64,000 nt of DNA from Mesostigma viride (lineage: Eukaryota > Streptophyta > Mesostigmatophyceae > Mesostigmatales > Mesostigmataceae). This document shows, in pieces, positions 25,601-37,202 of the stretch. The stretch is taken from NCBI GenBank assembly GCA_009746045.1, contig RPFO01000114.1:188001-252000 (forward strand). Direction: 5' to 3'. Below the pieces are notes generated by a model. That model was not told the DNA's origin. It saw only the letters and a program-made list of their open reading frames with translations, and did no database searches. Every line of letters begins with the position of its first letter. Within the stretch, counting starts at the first letter, position 1. The position numbers were made by a program, and so were the translations under genes.

Positions 25601-28600
25601 TATTAGACTGAGGGACTAGGGCTTCTCAAAGCAACCCCTATTTAAATAGGGTTGGGCTTCCAAGCAATGTAGGCTTCCAAGCAACGGCATATGGGAACCG
25701 GGACAGCTAGTAGGCACTGCGATGGAACACATGATCGCTCGGTGTGAGGATCCCCAAGCGGATGCGACATTTCTTAGCTGTTAGGGAGCATTAATCAATT
25801 AACCCTTAGTCCGTAAACCACCCGACATTTCGGGTAGTTTGACCAACGGTCGTAATTCGCGCCGCGCCGCAAGCGCCGCGCCACCCGTGACGGATGCAAG
25901 TTGTCCGATGGGTCCGGGAACACTTAGGGACGAAGGTGATGGATAGGTTTGGGGGTAATATTCGCCATAGCCTGGTAATTACAACGTGCTTTATGACAGT
26001 ATCACGTGACTTTGGCGGGAAATTTTCGCTCGCGCGCGCGCGTAACGAGATATGGCTGCCAACGTGCCGTTATCAAGGAAATTTCGCGTCTTGCGGCCAG
26101 AAACGGTTCAGAATGTTGCTCAGAATGTCGATGCGTGATTTTCGTAGGTTAGGCATGGCCAGATTTATAGGATTGGGAAAATACAGGTAGGAAAATAGTG
26201 ATTTCTTGGTCTTCAGAGATGAGTCATCGCTTATCATATGTCGATTTTCTCCCTATGGCCGGGCAGTCTGCGCCAGCCCAAGCATCCAGATTTGGTACGG
26301 GATGTCCGCTGCAGCGTTAGCTGGGAATGCGGACGAGTTTATAGGTCATCTTTGAACGGAACATCAATCTGGTAATCATGGAGGATGCATGCAGGATGAG
26401 GCTATGGCGGCCTTTGCCTGTAGAGCAACGGTATGTGTGAGATATGAGGGTCCCGGCCAGGGGGGTCCGTGCGGGACATGAACGAGCCATGTACGACAAC
26501 GGGTTTGCGTGTTGTTTGCAGCGGAATATGTCTTCCATGCATTATATTTGACGAGCTTATTAGTGCACTGTTTAGCAAGCTTCCATGTCTGCTGTAGAGA
26601 ATGGTATTAGCCCTGAAAGTGCCCAGTTTATGGCATTTCTTTGGAGCACATCATTCCGTTAGTGCAGGTATGCAGCATGTTTGTATTCCAGCACCTTTGG
26701 CAGTCTTTTATAGCCTGCTATAATGCATTCTTGTATTGCATGTCATGGATGGCTGTTTACGCGCGCGTAACCCACACACATATACGAGCACGTTTTGTTG
26801 GTCTAATGGGTTATCCGGGTGGTCTGACCCAAGGAAACCACCATTGGACTATCCAACTAAGTTGTCCAATGTTGGTATTGAGGTTCTCTTCCCTCCCTGG
26901 GAAGTTAGGGGTAAGGTACACTTTTTCTTGGGGAAAAAAGATCGTCTTTTGGCCAACTTTGACTGGCGCTGCCATCCAAATGCTTTGATAAACCCATGAT
27001 ATTATTGCATATTCTGAAAGCCCTTGAAGCGTAGATATGTTTGGCATCTTGGTTGAGGGTATTTGGAGTTGTGGCCTGTGAGTTATGATTTTTTTCATTT
27101 TTAGGGGTATGAAAATAAACCAAAATGGGTCAGCGGACTATGGGTTAATTAAGATTTCGCGACTGCGTCACGTGGGTACCAAACGACCAATGAAGGAACC
27201 TTCATCCGCATCGTGCGGATCATATGAACCACATGAGTGTGGTTGAAAAAGAAGGGAGAGGACGAGGGGCTAAACGGGAAGAAAACGAGAAAGAAAGGGG
27301 AGGGCAGTCGCGGCGCGCCCAGTCTCCCTTTTCTGGGGAGTCAATGCACCCTGGCACCGCGCCCAGGGAGGCTGCCGACGTCATCGCGTGATGCACACTT
27401 GTGTAAGCTGTCACGAAATGGTCCACCACTCCCTGAGTTTTTACTAGTGCTGTGATTATATGGCAGACATGGCTACCTACAAAGCCTCTAGTTCACTACC
27501 TACAAAGCCTCTAGTTCACAACATGAGACCGTACTATACTTGACAGAGCGAGTGGAGCTTGCACGTTAGCGATGAACAGAGGCATACTGAAACATTGGAG
27601 GATTATAAATAGAATTGAGGATTCGATGAAAAGTACATAGGAGAACAAAGAGTTCATAGGCACTGTCATCTCAGGTCAAGAACTGCGAAACCCTAGCTCA
27701 TTCACCAAAAGAAATACGAGAAGCAATTTTGTGCAACGAGGATGCGGCGGGCTGACTCAGCCCACCTTGCGCGCCAGGTTCTCTGCGTTCTTCTCCAGCA
27801 CACGGCACGCAGGCACCCATTCGTCCCACCTGCGCAGATGGAACAAAAAGCCCAGCCCATGCGCAGGCAGATGCATTTCCAACGTGGTGGCTTCGGGAGC
27901 TGATACCGCGCTCATGCGATGTAATAGTAGCACAATAGTACTGTAGTATTACATTGTAGAATGATGTAATACCATTCAATATAATAGACATATAAGACCA
28001 TATATTATATAAATAGAACATACAATACCATACGATATAATTATAATACAATCTGCATATTGTTGTCTCTTTGATAATACAATCTGCATATTTTATATAA
28101 AAGTATAAATGATACAATGATAGTAGTATAATATAGTATAGTCTAATATAATACAATAAGGTATGATATATGTTTTATAATACAATAGAAATATGACACT
28201 ACTATAATACATTTATTGTCCGGGTCATATTCATCCACAAACCTCATCATCATTTATTGTCCGGGCCATATTCATCCACAAACCTCATCATCACTTATTG
28301 TCCGGGTCATACTCATCCACAAACCTCATCATCATTCATTGTCCGGGTCATATTCATCCACAAACCTCATCATCATTTATTGTCCGGGTCATATTCATCC
28401 ACAAACCTCATCATCATTTATTGTCCGGGCCATATTCATCCACAAACCTCATCATCATTTATTGTCCGGGCCATATTCATCAACAAACCTCATCATCGCG
28501 AATAGAAATATGACACTACTATAATACACTTATTGTCCGGGTCCTATTCATCCACAAACCTCATCATCATCATCGCGGTAAACACAGTCCACGGGCCATC

Positions 28601-29685
28601 TAAAACGATGAGTTGTGACAAGACATGCCCGCACGCGCACACGCACCATGCCCATGTGTTGCACCCGCACCCGCACATGCACGCAGAAACGTGCGCACAC
28701 GCGCTCAGTAGACCCGCACATGCACACACGCATGATTCAGTTATTGGCATGCCTGCATGCAAAACTCACTAGCCAGAGCTCTAGTCGACTGGTCGGAGTT
28801 TCAAGAGGGGGGCTGTGGCTTTCAATCTCGTCGGTGTCCGAACTTGTTGGGGGCGGGGGAGGGGGGGGGGGGGGGAGAGGGGAATGGGCCCCTGGTCCCA
28901 GGGTCCCCTCGTCCCCTGGTCCCCTGGTCCCCGATGAACAGAGTGAGACCACTGGCGGAGTTCTCCCTACGACCCGCACACGCTTGTCTACCACTTACTC
29001 TGCCATTGTACCAGGTAGGACTGCGCACAAGCACTGGGTACGGGACATGGGGACCACGAGAGTAGAGACGCCAGGGGGGGCGGCCATGTTGTTTCCTGTG
29101 GGCGACGTCGTTGTGTGAAGTGGTCTACTCACTAGTGTGTTTCCAGCGGGCTATGTGCAAGGACAGGAGGTGGCCCAAACTGGGGACCGTGGGCAGGAAC
29201 AAGCGATTTTATTGTATGCTTTGAGAGTACAGAGATGATAACAAACTGTAGTACATCAGATAGCAAAGGCAGGAAAAGGCCCGACATTAACTACTACCGT
29301 GTGGTTGCCCCACGGAGTCCACTGTAGTAGCTACGCTTCTGTGGCAACCCACCTCTTGCTCCAGTTCAGGTAGTGCAGTAGCAATTCAGCCTCCGGCTCG
29401 TCCGCGGTTGCGTCCGTAGCGGCCCCAAGTCGGACCTTGACAACCTGGCGACCCGGGCACGTCAGGTGTCCGCGCCACATGGTCAGCAAAACGGTAGCGA
29501 TCGTTTACTGCAGTCGCCCCGTACTACGTATACGCAAACAGGCCGAGTACCGCCACCATCATGCAAAAGCCTTCACGCACACTTTGTTACGACAAATGCG
29601 AGAAGCCTGGGTTACTTGCCTGGGCTTCGTAAAGCACTGGGCCGTAGAGGGCCAATACATTGTCGCCTTCCTTTATGTTGGCCAT
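10646..29685 (-). CDS. chromo-barrel (MRG15/Eaf3-type) plus RING-finger protein, ten exons
   Basis: Exons: 29685-29620, 29444-29353, 27829-27766, 25366-25294, 15918-15830, 14784-14723, 13098-13065, 12440-12412, 11995-11949, 10710-10646. They total 621 nt (206 aa), and every phase matches. Residues 1-74 form a chromo-barrel: an Y-G-P-V-L-Y-E-A motif, then N-W-S-K-R-W-D-E-W-V-P as in MRG15/Eaf3. A basic, then Gly/Ser linker leads to a RING: C130-x2-C133-x12-C146-x-H148-x2-C151-x2-C154, then E-W-S-Q; W149 is built across an intron. RING fingers recruit ubiquitin E2 enzymes and chromo-barrels bind methylated histone tails, so a chromatin ubiquitin-ligase role is inferred. The final RING Cys pair is not found: the next exon (12412-12440) has a single Cys. 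Exons after 13065 are less certain. No MRG domain was found. The start ATG (29685) opens an exon ending in a GC donor. Confidence 0.6.
11530..11730. repeat. degenerate short repeat rich in gtgggccatgtgcaaaagg
   Basis: Eight or so imperfect copies of a ~20-base phrase. It lies in the last intron of the chromo-RING gene; no exon is seen in it. Confidence 0.7.
12532..12650. repeat. 36-bp tandem repeat
   Basis: Three and a half copies of a 36-bp unit beginning gaggaacgcaactgtgcgtc, in the intron between exons 13065 and 12440 of the chromo-RING gene. Confidence 0.85.
13425..13520. repeat. ~20-bp tandem repeat (acttagatagccaatata)
   Basis: Five imperfect copies in the intron between the two RING exons. 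Confidence 0.8.
14310..14722. repeat. ~115-bp tandem repeat starting at the RING-exon donor
   Basis: Four degraded copies of a ~115-bp unit (accaagg, tcacgc, cccgtcatg and cgcggcgcgt blocks). The copy nearest the RING exon ends at the donor GTACGC (14717-14722), so the repeat echoes the start of the intron. Confidence 0.65.
15262..15533. repeat. 35-bp minisatellite, about eight copies
   Basis: Near-identical tandem units beginning gtatagaaactggtacgata in the intron between exons 15830 and 14784 of the chromo-RING gene. A longer minus-strand frame nearby (15573-15812) is not used in the model. Confidence 0.9.
16141..24975. repeat. 8.8-kb minisatellite with 46-bp and 38-bp units
   Basis: About 200 or more units of two main lengths. 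The 46-bp unit is tgtagccgcaccgccgagat followed by catgtgtcccccgtgcatgc and ctgttg; the 38-bp unit lacks the 8-bp caccgccg. Variant blocks are zoned: mostly 46-mers to about 21.2 kb, then 38-mers with 'gtcacgtagcc', then 38-mers with 'gtgatcatg' from about 23.65 kb. The whole array lies in one 9.4-kb intron (15919-25293) of the chromo-RING gene. The many 60-100-codon frames across it repeat the same peptides and are not genes. Confidence 0.95.
25062..25293 (-). repeat. echoes of the 25294 exon end and donor
   Basis: Directly downstream of the donor GTGCGC (25288-25293) the intron carries several degraded copies of 'cccaag-GTGxGC' joined to 'gctattattagcc' blocks, alternating every ~30-60 bp. 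They read as duplicated exon ends plus donor. Confidence 0.55.
25636..25651. other. 16-bp perfect palindrome
   Basis: CCCTATTTAAATAGGG is a perfect inverted repeat in the intron between exons 27766 and 25366. Its role is unknown. Confidence 0.7.
25900..27700. other. intron 3 of the chromo-RING gene, no supported exon
   Basis: Lies between exons 27829-27766 and 25366-25294. Several 70-115-codon frames occur on both strands but none has matching splice sites and phase. Nothing else is assigned. Confidence 0.5.
28208..28490. repeat. 41-bp minisatellite, about seven copies
   Basis: Unit contains tttattgtccgggtcatatt and catccacaaacctcatcatc. It lies in the intron between exons 29353 and 27829 of the chromo-RING gene. 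A further single copy begins near 28530. Confidence 0.9.
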
Positions 29686-31031
29686 GGCACATCAGATATG
29701 GAGTTCTGCCATAAGCATTATCTACCTGTGGTCAAGTGCTGACTCCATGGACACTAGTGATATAACCATACATCACATTGTTACCTCAAGTCTACTGGTG
29801 ATAGGCTATCTCAGTTATGCCAATTACGCCGTCCATAATTGACCACGATAAAATTCAACCCGGTCGGAAGCCTTTCCTAACTGGAATGTAGGTCATCCCC
29901 GGCACTTCCCTTCGTGAATCACTGGAACGGCGGGCATGATAGCGAGCTATCATCACGCAATCTGCGCAGTTTAGGCACCATGAGAAGATGACATGGCCTG
30001 CCGTCGTACTTTGAATTTGGCTTGGTGTTTCAGACATGGTTGTTTATCCCATCTCAGCAGCATATTTTTACAAGACATGCAATTGGAGTGAAGGTAAGGG
30101 AACGCCATAGCTGCCTTTCAGTCTTCTCCTCTGTCGCATGGTCGGCAGAATTAGGTGCTCCTGCCTTGCAACGCGCGGGTAACCTAAAAAAAATAGCGCG
30201 GGGATCAAGCGCGGGACTCGGCGCGGGAATGGCCGGAGCCGGGAACGTGGATGTTTGCAGCAGCCAGAATTAAACGTTAACAATTATTTTCCAATTTTTT
30301 TCCAGGTAAATAGGTGTACGTTTATTCCAAATATAGCCAGTGGTTAATCCCTGCTAAGCCAACAATTATTTTCCAATTATTTGCTCAGAAACTTTTGACA
30401 CTAGTAGTAGCGGCAAAGCTGGCATCGCGTCGCGTCTTAAAATCCCGCCTTTGATGGCCCCCCCGGGCTGCTGCTGTTGCGAAGTGCACACTTGCGATAT
30501 TAGCTAACGCTCCGAGGGCGCCATAGTCGTTTAGCATGCTGATGTTTGAATTACCACGCCTGCACGATTGAATACCATCATTTAGTGGCATCCCCGTTCT
30601 GTCCTAGAAATGGATGCGGAGGCAGCAAACAGAACTTTTTTCTAGGTGAGCTTTGAACCCCTCGGAGCGTCTGCATTTCTCCGGTAGCGGTGTTTGCTTG
30701 TAATATGCGGTTTGTTGGTATTGTTCGAGGCACGTACTAAGACCTAGAGAGTTTTCAAGACGGCGACCAGTAAAATGTATGCATTGCCAACCATATCGTC
30801 GCATGGACAATTTGCCACTAAAGCGGTGCTTCAGTTTTCTTCACAACCTCTTAGAAATGGGCTGCACGAGTTGCTGACATCAGCCTAGTTTCTCGCGCGT
30901 CGTTTCAAATAAACAGTTATTAAACCTTTCCGTGCATGCCATGCTCTGCACTATACATCCCCAATTGTATGCACACTTTCGCCCCAGCACGACGAACCCC
31001 GTAAGCTTTTCAATTTTTGAAGGTTGGCGCG
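29686..31031. promoter_or_regulatory. divergent intergenic region between chromo-RING (-) and LysM (+) genes
   Basis: The two start codons are 1,346 bp apart and point away from each other, so promoters of both genes should lie here. No TATA box stands out. A GC-rich patch with 'gcgcgggactcggcgcggg' sits near 30.2 kb. Confidence 0.4.
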
Positions 31032-34000
31032 ATGGAATGCGCTGTGAGCACCTCGGCTGGATCCGTGGGCTCGTTGTCTTCAACTTTCATCGGAGTCAAA
31101 AGTAGTCATCACTGCAGAACGCCTAATCCTGATCGGTAAGGACGCCGACTGGTTGTCTAGTTCACGAGTAATGGTCGTAACCCCTCACAACGAGTTAGTA
31201 TGAATGTGGGCTTGAACTTGACAAGTATATTATTGTGCGTATCTCATGTGACGGTGTTGAGAATTGAGAGAGGATAGTTCTGACCTGCCGTTAGTTTGTG
31301 AGGCGAACGGTTCAGAGTGTTTGTCTCTTTTCCACGCCTTCATCTCCTGATTTTTTTTCTCGTTCTCCATCGAATTGTTTGCCCCAATGACTGGGAAATT
31401 TTTCTTCTTATATCTGAGGTTGTACAACTAGCAAACGTTATCAAATCTGTAGGACTGAAAGATACAAGGAGCTTGCCTTAAATGTCATAAAATATTTTAA
31501 CACTGCGGCTCTAAGATACGAGAGAAATTGCTGTGTCTCGTCAGTCAGACCATGTGTTGGCAGCGTATGTGCAGCTTCCTGTTAAAAGTAAATGTTTTCC
31601 AGTAATCGGCATTTCCAGTCATTGTTCCCACATACAAACCTCGGGTTTCACTTCATGGCCTTATCTATCTGATCTCTATTAGAACCTTTTGTATCCTACT
31701 GTCTTCATAAAGGACCGCTCATCTTTTTTGAAGTGCCTCTTTCTCATCTTTCCAAGCCCACATATTCTGATTTGTTAACAGTTGCATTGCCCCTCATAAC
31801 AGAAAGGCCGCTGTGTTGGATCGTGATTTCCTTTCACTCTCTGATATCCTCTTCAGAATGCTGGGTTTTCATCTTGTTCGTTTTGTTCCAGGCACTCTCA
31901 AGGCGCCAAGCAGGGCCCAATCGAAGTGACCTGCCGCAGGAAGGGCTCAGATTCGTGCCGGCGGCCCGTGCGCCAGCCAGATTCCTGCTACCGGCCTCAA
32001 TCGCAGCCCCAACAGGAGCAGCAACAACAGCTGCCGCCACGCAATGACTATGCGAGGCTCGCTACTGTGGGCCGCGGTGGCAGCACGGAAGGGCCTGGCA
32101 CGGAATGGTGGGTGTGCAGGGCAGGGACGGCATTCACTGCCGTGTTGTGTGTCCTTGTTAGACAAAACATGGGGCATGTGTTTGATGAATTCGATAGCTT
32201 CTATGGTAGCAATCGATCGATGACTGCAGGATCTTGGCGGCTAACTTAAGAGTGCTGTTTGGTCTAGAGTCCGGGAGGGTCCGCATCCGCAATGATGGCA
32301 TAGGCATATTTGCAAGTTGATCCCACTCTCCCCCTGGCCAGGTTAGTACACCATCCAGCCGAGCGACTCGCGCTTCCTTTTCCACCCATGCGCTTATTTT
32401 CAAACAGCCTGTCCCTACATAAACTGCTCTGCCTGCTCTAACTGACAAATATCGCTACTCCTCCCCTGTTCTCCTCGTGGCAACACCCTGCCAGGTACAC
32501 CGTCCAGCCGGGCGACTCCCTCTTTGGCATTGCCGTCGACCGTGACGTGACCGTGTACGACATCCGCGACCTCAATGGGATGCCCGCTGGTTCCAGCACG
32601 GTCCTGCCGGGCCAGAAGCTGCTCGTGCCTGCGCTGGCACCTGCCGCGGCCAGGGCGTCTTCGTCCTCCAGCAGTAAGGGCGGGCTCGTGGGAAGGGTGG
32701 CCCCACTGGTGCAGGAGGCGCAGACGGCGTGGAAGTCGTCGTTCAGCTCGGTGGTGAGTGATAGGGAGTGAGCGGTGGTGAGTGATAGGGAGGGAGCGAT
32801 GGGGAATCATGTCATTGGCATAGTAATTGGTGTGGAGCAAATGCTTTGCACCTTGACGAAGTGTTTATTTGGCAAAATTGCAGCAAAAGTGAGGAGCCAG
32901 GCGGCGCACACCAATAGGCTGTGCAGAAGGGTGGAGATCTTTTGCTCTCACTAGCAAACCGCCCTTCTTCCTGCCCCTCCCGCCGCCTTGCCCTCCCTTT
33001 TGAGACCTTCACGAACCATCCCTCCCCTCCCCGGCCCGCAGCAAAACGCGTGGAGCCAGGCACACCAAGCACAGGGTGGAGATGTCTCGCTCTCACTAGC
33101 AAACAACCCTTCTTCGCTTCCCTCCCCTCCCCCCCCCTCCCCGCAGCAAAACGTGTGGAGCCAGGCACACCAAGCACAGGGTGGAGATGTCTCGCTCTCA
33201 CTAGCAAACAACCCTTCTTCGCTTCCCTCCCCTCCCCCCCCTCCCCGCAGCAAAACGTGTGGAGCCAGGCACACCAAGCACAGGGTGGAGATGTCTCGCT
33301 CTCACTAGCAAACAACCCTTCTTCGCTCCCCTCCCCTCCCCCCCCTCCCCGCAGCAAAACGCGTGGAGCCAGGCACACCAAGCACAGGGTGGAGATGTCT
33401 CGCTCTCACTAGCAAACAACCCTTCTTCGCTCCCCTCCCCTCCCCCCCCCTCCCCGCAGCGAAACGCATGGAGCCAGGCACACCAAGCACAGGGTGGAGA
33501 TGTCTCGCTCTCACTAGCAAACAACCCTTCTTCGCTCCCCTCCCCTCCCCTCCCCCCCCTCCCCGCAGCGAAACGCGTGGAGCCAGGCCACGCACACCAA
33601 GTACAAAGTCGTGGCGGGCGACAGCCTCTCCGGCATCGCGCTCGCCAAGGGGGTGCCCATCTCCGAGCTCATCCACCTCAACGGGCTGTCGCTGCCGCTG
33701 ACGATCCTGGAGGGCCAGACCCTGCTGCTGCCCAGCTCCCGCTCCTCTTCCTCTTCCTTTCTGTCTTCCTCGTCCTCCTCCTCCACCGCGTTGTCCGACA
33801 CCCGGTCCTCCTCCACTTATAATGCTAGCAGCTCGAGCAGCTCGAATGCCAGTAGCAGCTCCGGCGACGCAGGCATGTGCTGCCCGAAACCGGCGGCCGA
33901 AGGGAAAAGTGGATCCACGGCATCGTCGGCGTTTGCGCTGCCCTCGCAGTGGAGCTCGCTGCTCAAGGCGAAATCGATCCAGCTGCCGTCACCGAACGGA

Positions 34001-37000
34001 TTGGCTGACGTGTTCAAGTCGAAGAAGAGCGTCACGTCTGCCAGCAGTAGCGCGGAGGCGGCCGCGGTAGATACTTGCGTGAGTGCCCTGTAGACTGCCC
34101 AGTTAAATACCGTGAAAGCATCGTTTGGTCAAAGTCGTTCCTAGAAGCTGCTCATAAGCGGTACACCTGACTCGTATTCCATGCCTCAGCAAAATAAATA
34201 AATAAATAAATAATCGGATGCTTGCTGGTTTCAGCATGGCTGCGCATGGTTGCCCGATTTTTCCATCCCCTTATCCCATTGGTTGCTGTTTTGGTGGATC
34301 CTTCGGGTATGTGCTGTAGCAGCCCTCTACATGTGTATGGCGGTGCATCAGCTAGAGAGGGTCCAAAAAGCAGTATCTCGTCGCGCACGCTCAAGTTGAA
34401 CAATCACACACTTTCTCCGGGACCACGCACCTTCAACTCACACACATTCTGCCTGGATGAACATGCACGGTCCGCACCTGCTGTGGCACTTTCTGCTGGA
34501 TGAACATGCACGGTCCGCTTGATGTCCCTGCGCAGGCGACAGTGTGCTGCCCCAAGCCCACCCCAGCGCGCAAGCCCTTGGTAGCAGCGCCCAGCACACC
34601 CATGCTGGGCGCTGGCATCGCCCTCGCGGCACTGCTGGCTGCCGGCGCATCGGGCAGGCTGCAGCCTATCCTGCAGGTGAGCGGTTCTATCTATGATTCA
34701 ATATGCCCTGTATGGACTCTTTGCCAGGTGGGTGGCTGTGTACTGCAAAGGGCTGGGCATCCACCCTTGGCTTTGGCACCCCCCTGGGTTTCACACATAT
34801 GTGTTTGTCAAATACCAGTCACAGCTATTGCACGCGCTCGCACTAGGACTGAGGAATAGAACAAGCATAAGCACTTTCTGCCAGTGGCTGGGCATCAGCG
34901 TAGGCCGGCTGGATACAGTGCTGTTTCCATGTCGCACTGTCCAGTTAGCTGCATGCGTCGCGCGTGCTGGGCTGTGGTGTGTTCTCGCATGCGCCTCCCT
35001 GTTCCGTGCAAGCTACATTTGCGGTGTGACTTCCAGTAAATATTTACTATCCAACCATGCAATGAGTGACCGTTTTGCCCAGCTACAGCAAGCCATTGCT
35101 TATGCGTCACACACACACGCCCAGTTTTTGCGGGTGGTGTGTTTGCAAGGGGTGCTGGTTCCCAAGTCCAGGACTGTGGGTGAGAATCGTGCGTGTGTGC
35201 TGTTCACTTGCGTGCTTCAATTACTGGATAATCCAAAGACGGCTGTTTTATTGAGCTGAAGCTATGGCGATTGGGCTACGGTAGTCCCTTACGCATCCCG
35301 GTTTTGGCACAGCCATCTGTCAACGTCGCCTGTTGCCAGATCATATTACTTATAAACCAGTACACAGTTCTGAAGAGGATATCCTTGTGGATTTATTAGG
35401 TGTTTTGTGGGTACGTGTTGAACAGAATGCTCAAATCGTGTGACAATTACATACTTTTACAAATATATATGTTTTCATTTGCGAGTTCTTTTTCGAGACC
35501 TTGCCATCTCTTCCGGCCGCTTGGCCTCTAAACTGCGTCCAATGTGCTGTGCGCTGTGCTGTGCTGTACTATGTGGCCACCATGGCCGCAACTTGACATC
35601 GGTACATCTTTTCTTGCGCAGCGCGTCGGGGTCAGCCAGCTGCTGCATTCTGTGAAAACGAGGTACGTGCGCTGTTGAACTCGGTCCGATATAGAAGTTG
35701 GCAAATTCAAGTTGAGATATGGAAATTGGCATAGGCTAACGGGTTCTGCCTGGGGTACGTTAAATGGTAAGGCCCGGTGCGTTGCGTTAGCTTTGCTACT
35801 GGAGTGATCTGTTTAGGGTGGCAGCTGGGGCATGAGTAGCAGGGGGGAGGACTGCTTAGCTAGGGGTTTGGCTGGGAGGGGCGGAGCCAGGGTGGACTAA
35901 CCAATCATAAGTGTTGATTGATAATTATTTCCACTCCCCGTCTTACCTGTTGGTGCCTTCGGGTGCGTGCGGATACGGCCCCCTTGCCTGCTCTTCTCTT
36001 TTTCGTACCCTGTCTCACCTGTGGATGCCTTACGATGCCGCCCCCTTGCCTGCTATGTCTTTCCTTACCCAGCCTTGCGGAGATCGATGCGGATGCCCAG
36101 TCCTCGCCTAACCCGGCCGCATCACCGCTGACCACCGACGGCCCGCCCGCCGCTTCTTCAAGCCAAGAAACGGCATCAGCCGCTTCCTCTGCCACGGTCT
36201 GTATGCCATAGAACCGCGTAAAATTAGTGGTTCTGTTCTGCTAGCGAAAGGCTTTCTTGGTTGGAAGTATAGATCCGCCAGGCGTACTGGGTGCTTTCGG
36301 GGACTTATGTATGGGCTATACACTGACCGCACTGTTTACATGGATGAATGTGCAGTTTATGGCCTGGTGTTGCATGTGTCGCGACTACCAAGTATACCTG
36401 TATTGTATTGGTAGCCTTTTCTGATGTTAGTTGAGTTCGGGTAGGCATAGGTGTTTTCACAAGCTGGCCATAGCACGCTCCGCGTTGCATGCCACTATCT
36501 GCAGTCATTGTTGACATCAAACATAAGCTGTTCCACCACCTGAGAATTGGCCACCAAATGAGGGGAGTGTGCCGCTTGACGATGGGTCACGTGGTCTTGC
36601 TAAACCTTGGGGCACCCTTGGCCCAGTATCTCTTCTCATCAGTGCCACAGTATCGCTTTTCTTGCAGACCTACTTCTGGCTCTTTACAAAGGCGCATGCT
36701 AATAAGTAGTCCTCTCTCCCCCTCCCCCCTCCCTCCCCCCCCCCCTACCACCACCGTAAAACATGGTGTAAGGATTGTATTCCATCTGCTGCATCCTTGG
36801 GCACATGTTGCATGAATTGGTAAATGAGCAACTAATTAATTTGCTTATCTCCTTCATCCGCTCTTTCCCATGCTGCTGTCACCCGCCCGGCGCCAGTCTC
36901 CGGGAGACAGCGCCAGCTTAGCACCGGTGTCCGCCGAGCTCCAGGCACTGCAGGAGCAGGCGGCTGAGGCGGCGCGGGCGTTGGAAGAAGCGCGGCGCAC

Positions 37001-37202
37001 CACGGAGCAGCTGACCGAGCGCGCGGCGGTGCGGCGCATCGCGATCCACCTGGCGGAGACCAAGCTGGCCAAGTTGGTGGCGGCCGACAAGGAGCTGCGG
37101 GCGGCCGCCGACAAGTGCCGGGTGGCAGAGGAGGAGGCGCGGGACGCGATCGCGAGGGCGCAGGACTTGGGAGCGTTCGTGCAGGCGATTAACAGCAACT
37201 AA
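31032..37202 (+). CDS. two-LysM, single-TM, coiled-coil protein with transit-peptide-like N-terminus
   Basis: Exons: 31032-31135, 31892-32107, 32495-32753, 33569-34078, 34536-34676, 35622-35662, 36073-36196, 36897-37202; 1,701 nt, 566 aa, all GT-AG with matching phases. The N-terminus (residues 1-34) is Ser/Thr-rich with no early acidic run after Glu2, like a plastid transit peptide. LysM1 spans about 108-151 (YTVQPGDSLFGIA start) and LysM2 about 205-249 (YKVVAGDSLSGIA start); W107 is built across intron 2. A Ser-rich linker, a Cys-Cys-Pro-Lys-Pro motif repeated in exons 4 and 5, a hydrophobic segment (about 386-403) and a Glu/Ala-rich coiled coil (about 475-560) follow. LysM domains bind N-acetylglucosamine polymers such as peptidoglycan or chitin. 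Plastid location and a peptidoglycan-related role are inference; a secreted or membrane role is possible. Confidence 0.8.
33005..33568 (+). repeat. ~104-bp repeat carrying five decoy splice acceptors
   Basis: Each unit holds a C/T-rich tract, 'cccgcag' and a copy of the first ~30 bases of LysM exon 4. AGs end at 33041, 33146, 33250, 33354, 33459 and 33568 (spacing 104-109); only the last leads into the in-frame LysM2 exon. Using an earlier one gives a frame that stops within the repeat. Confidence 0.85.

Noticed and set aside
26317-27098. Frames of 70-115 codons
   Set aside because: They sit in an intron of the chromo-RING gene and have no matching splice phases or motifs.
32812-33822. Several 100-190-codon frames on both strands
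   Set aside because: They arise from the ~104-bp intronic repeat; only 33569-34078 is supported as exon.
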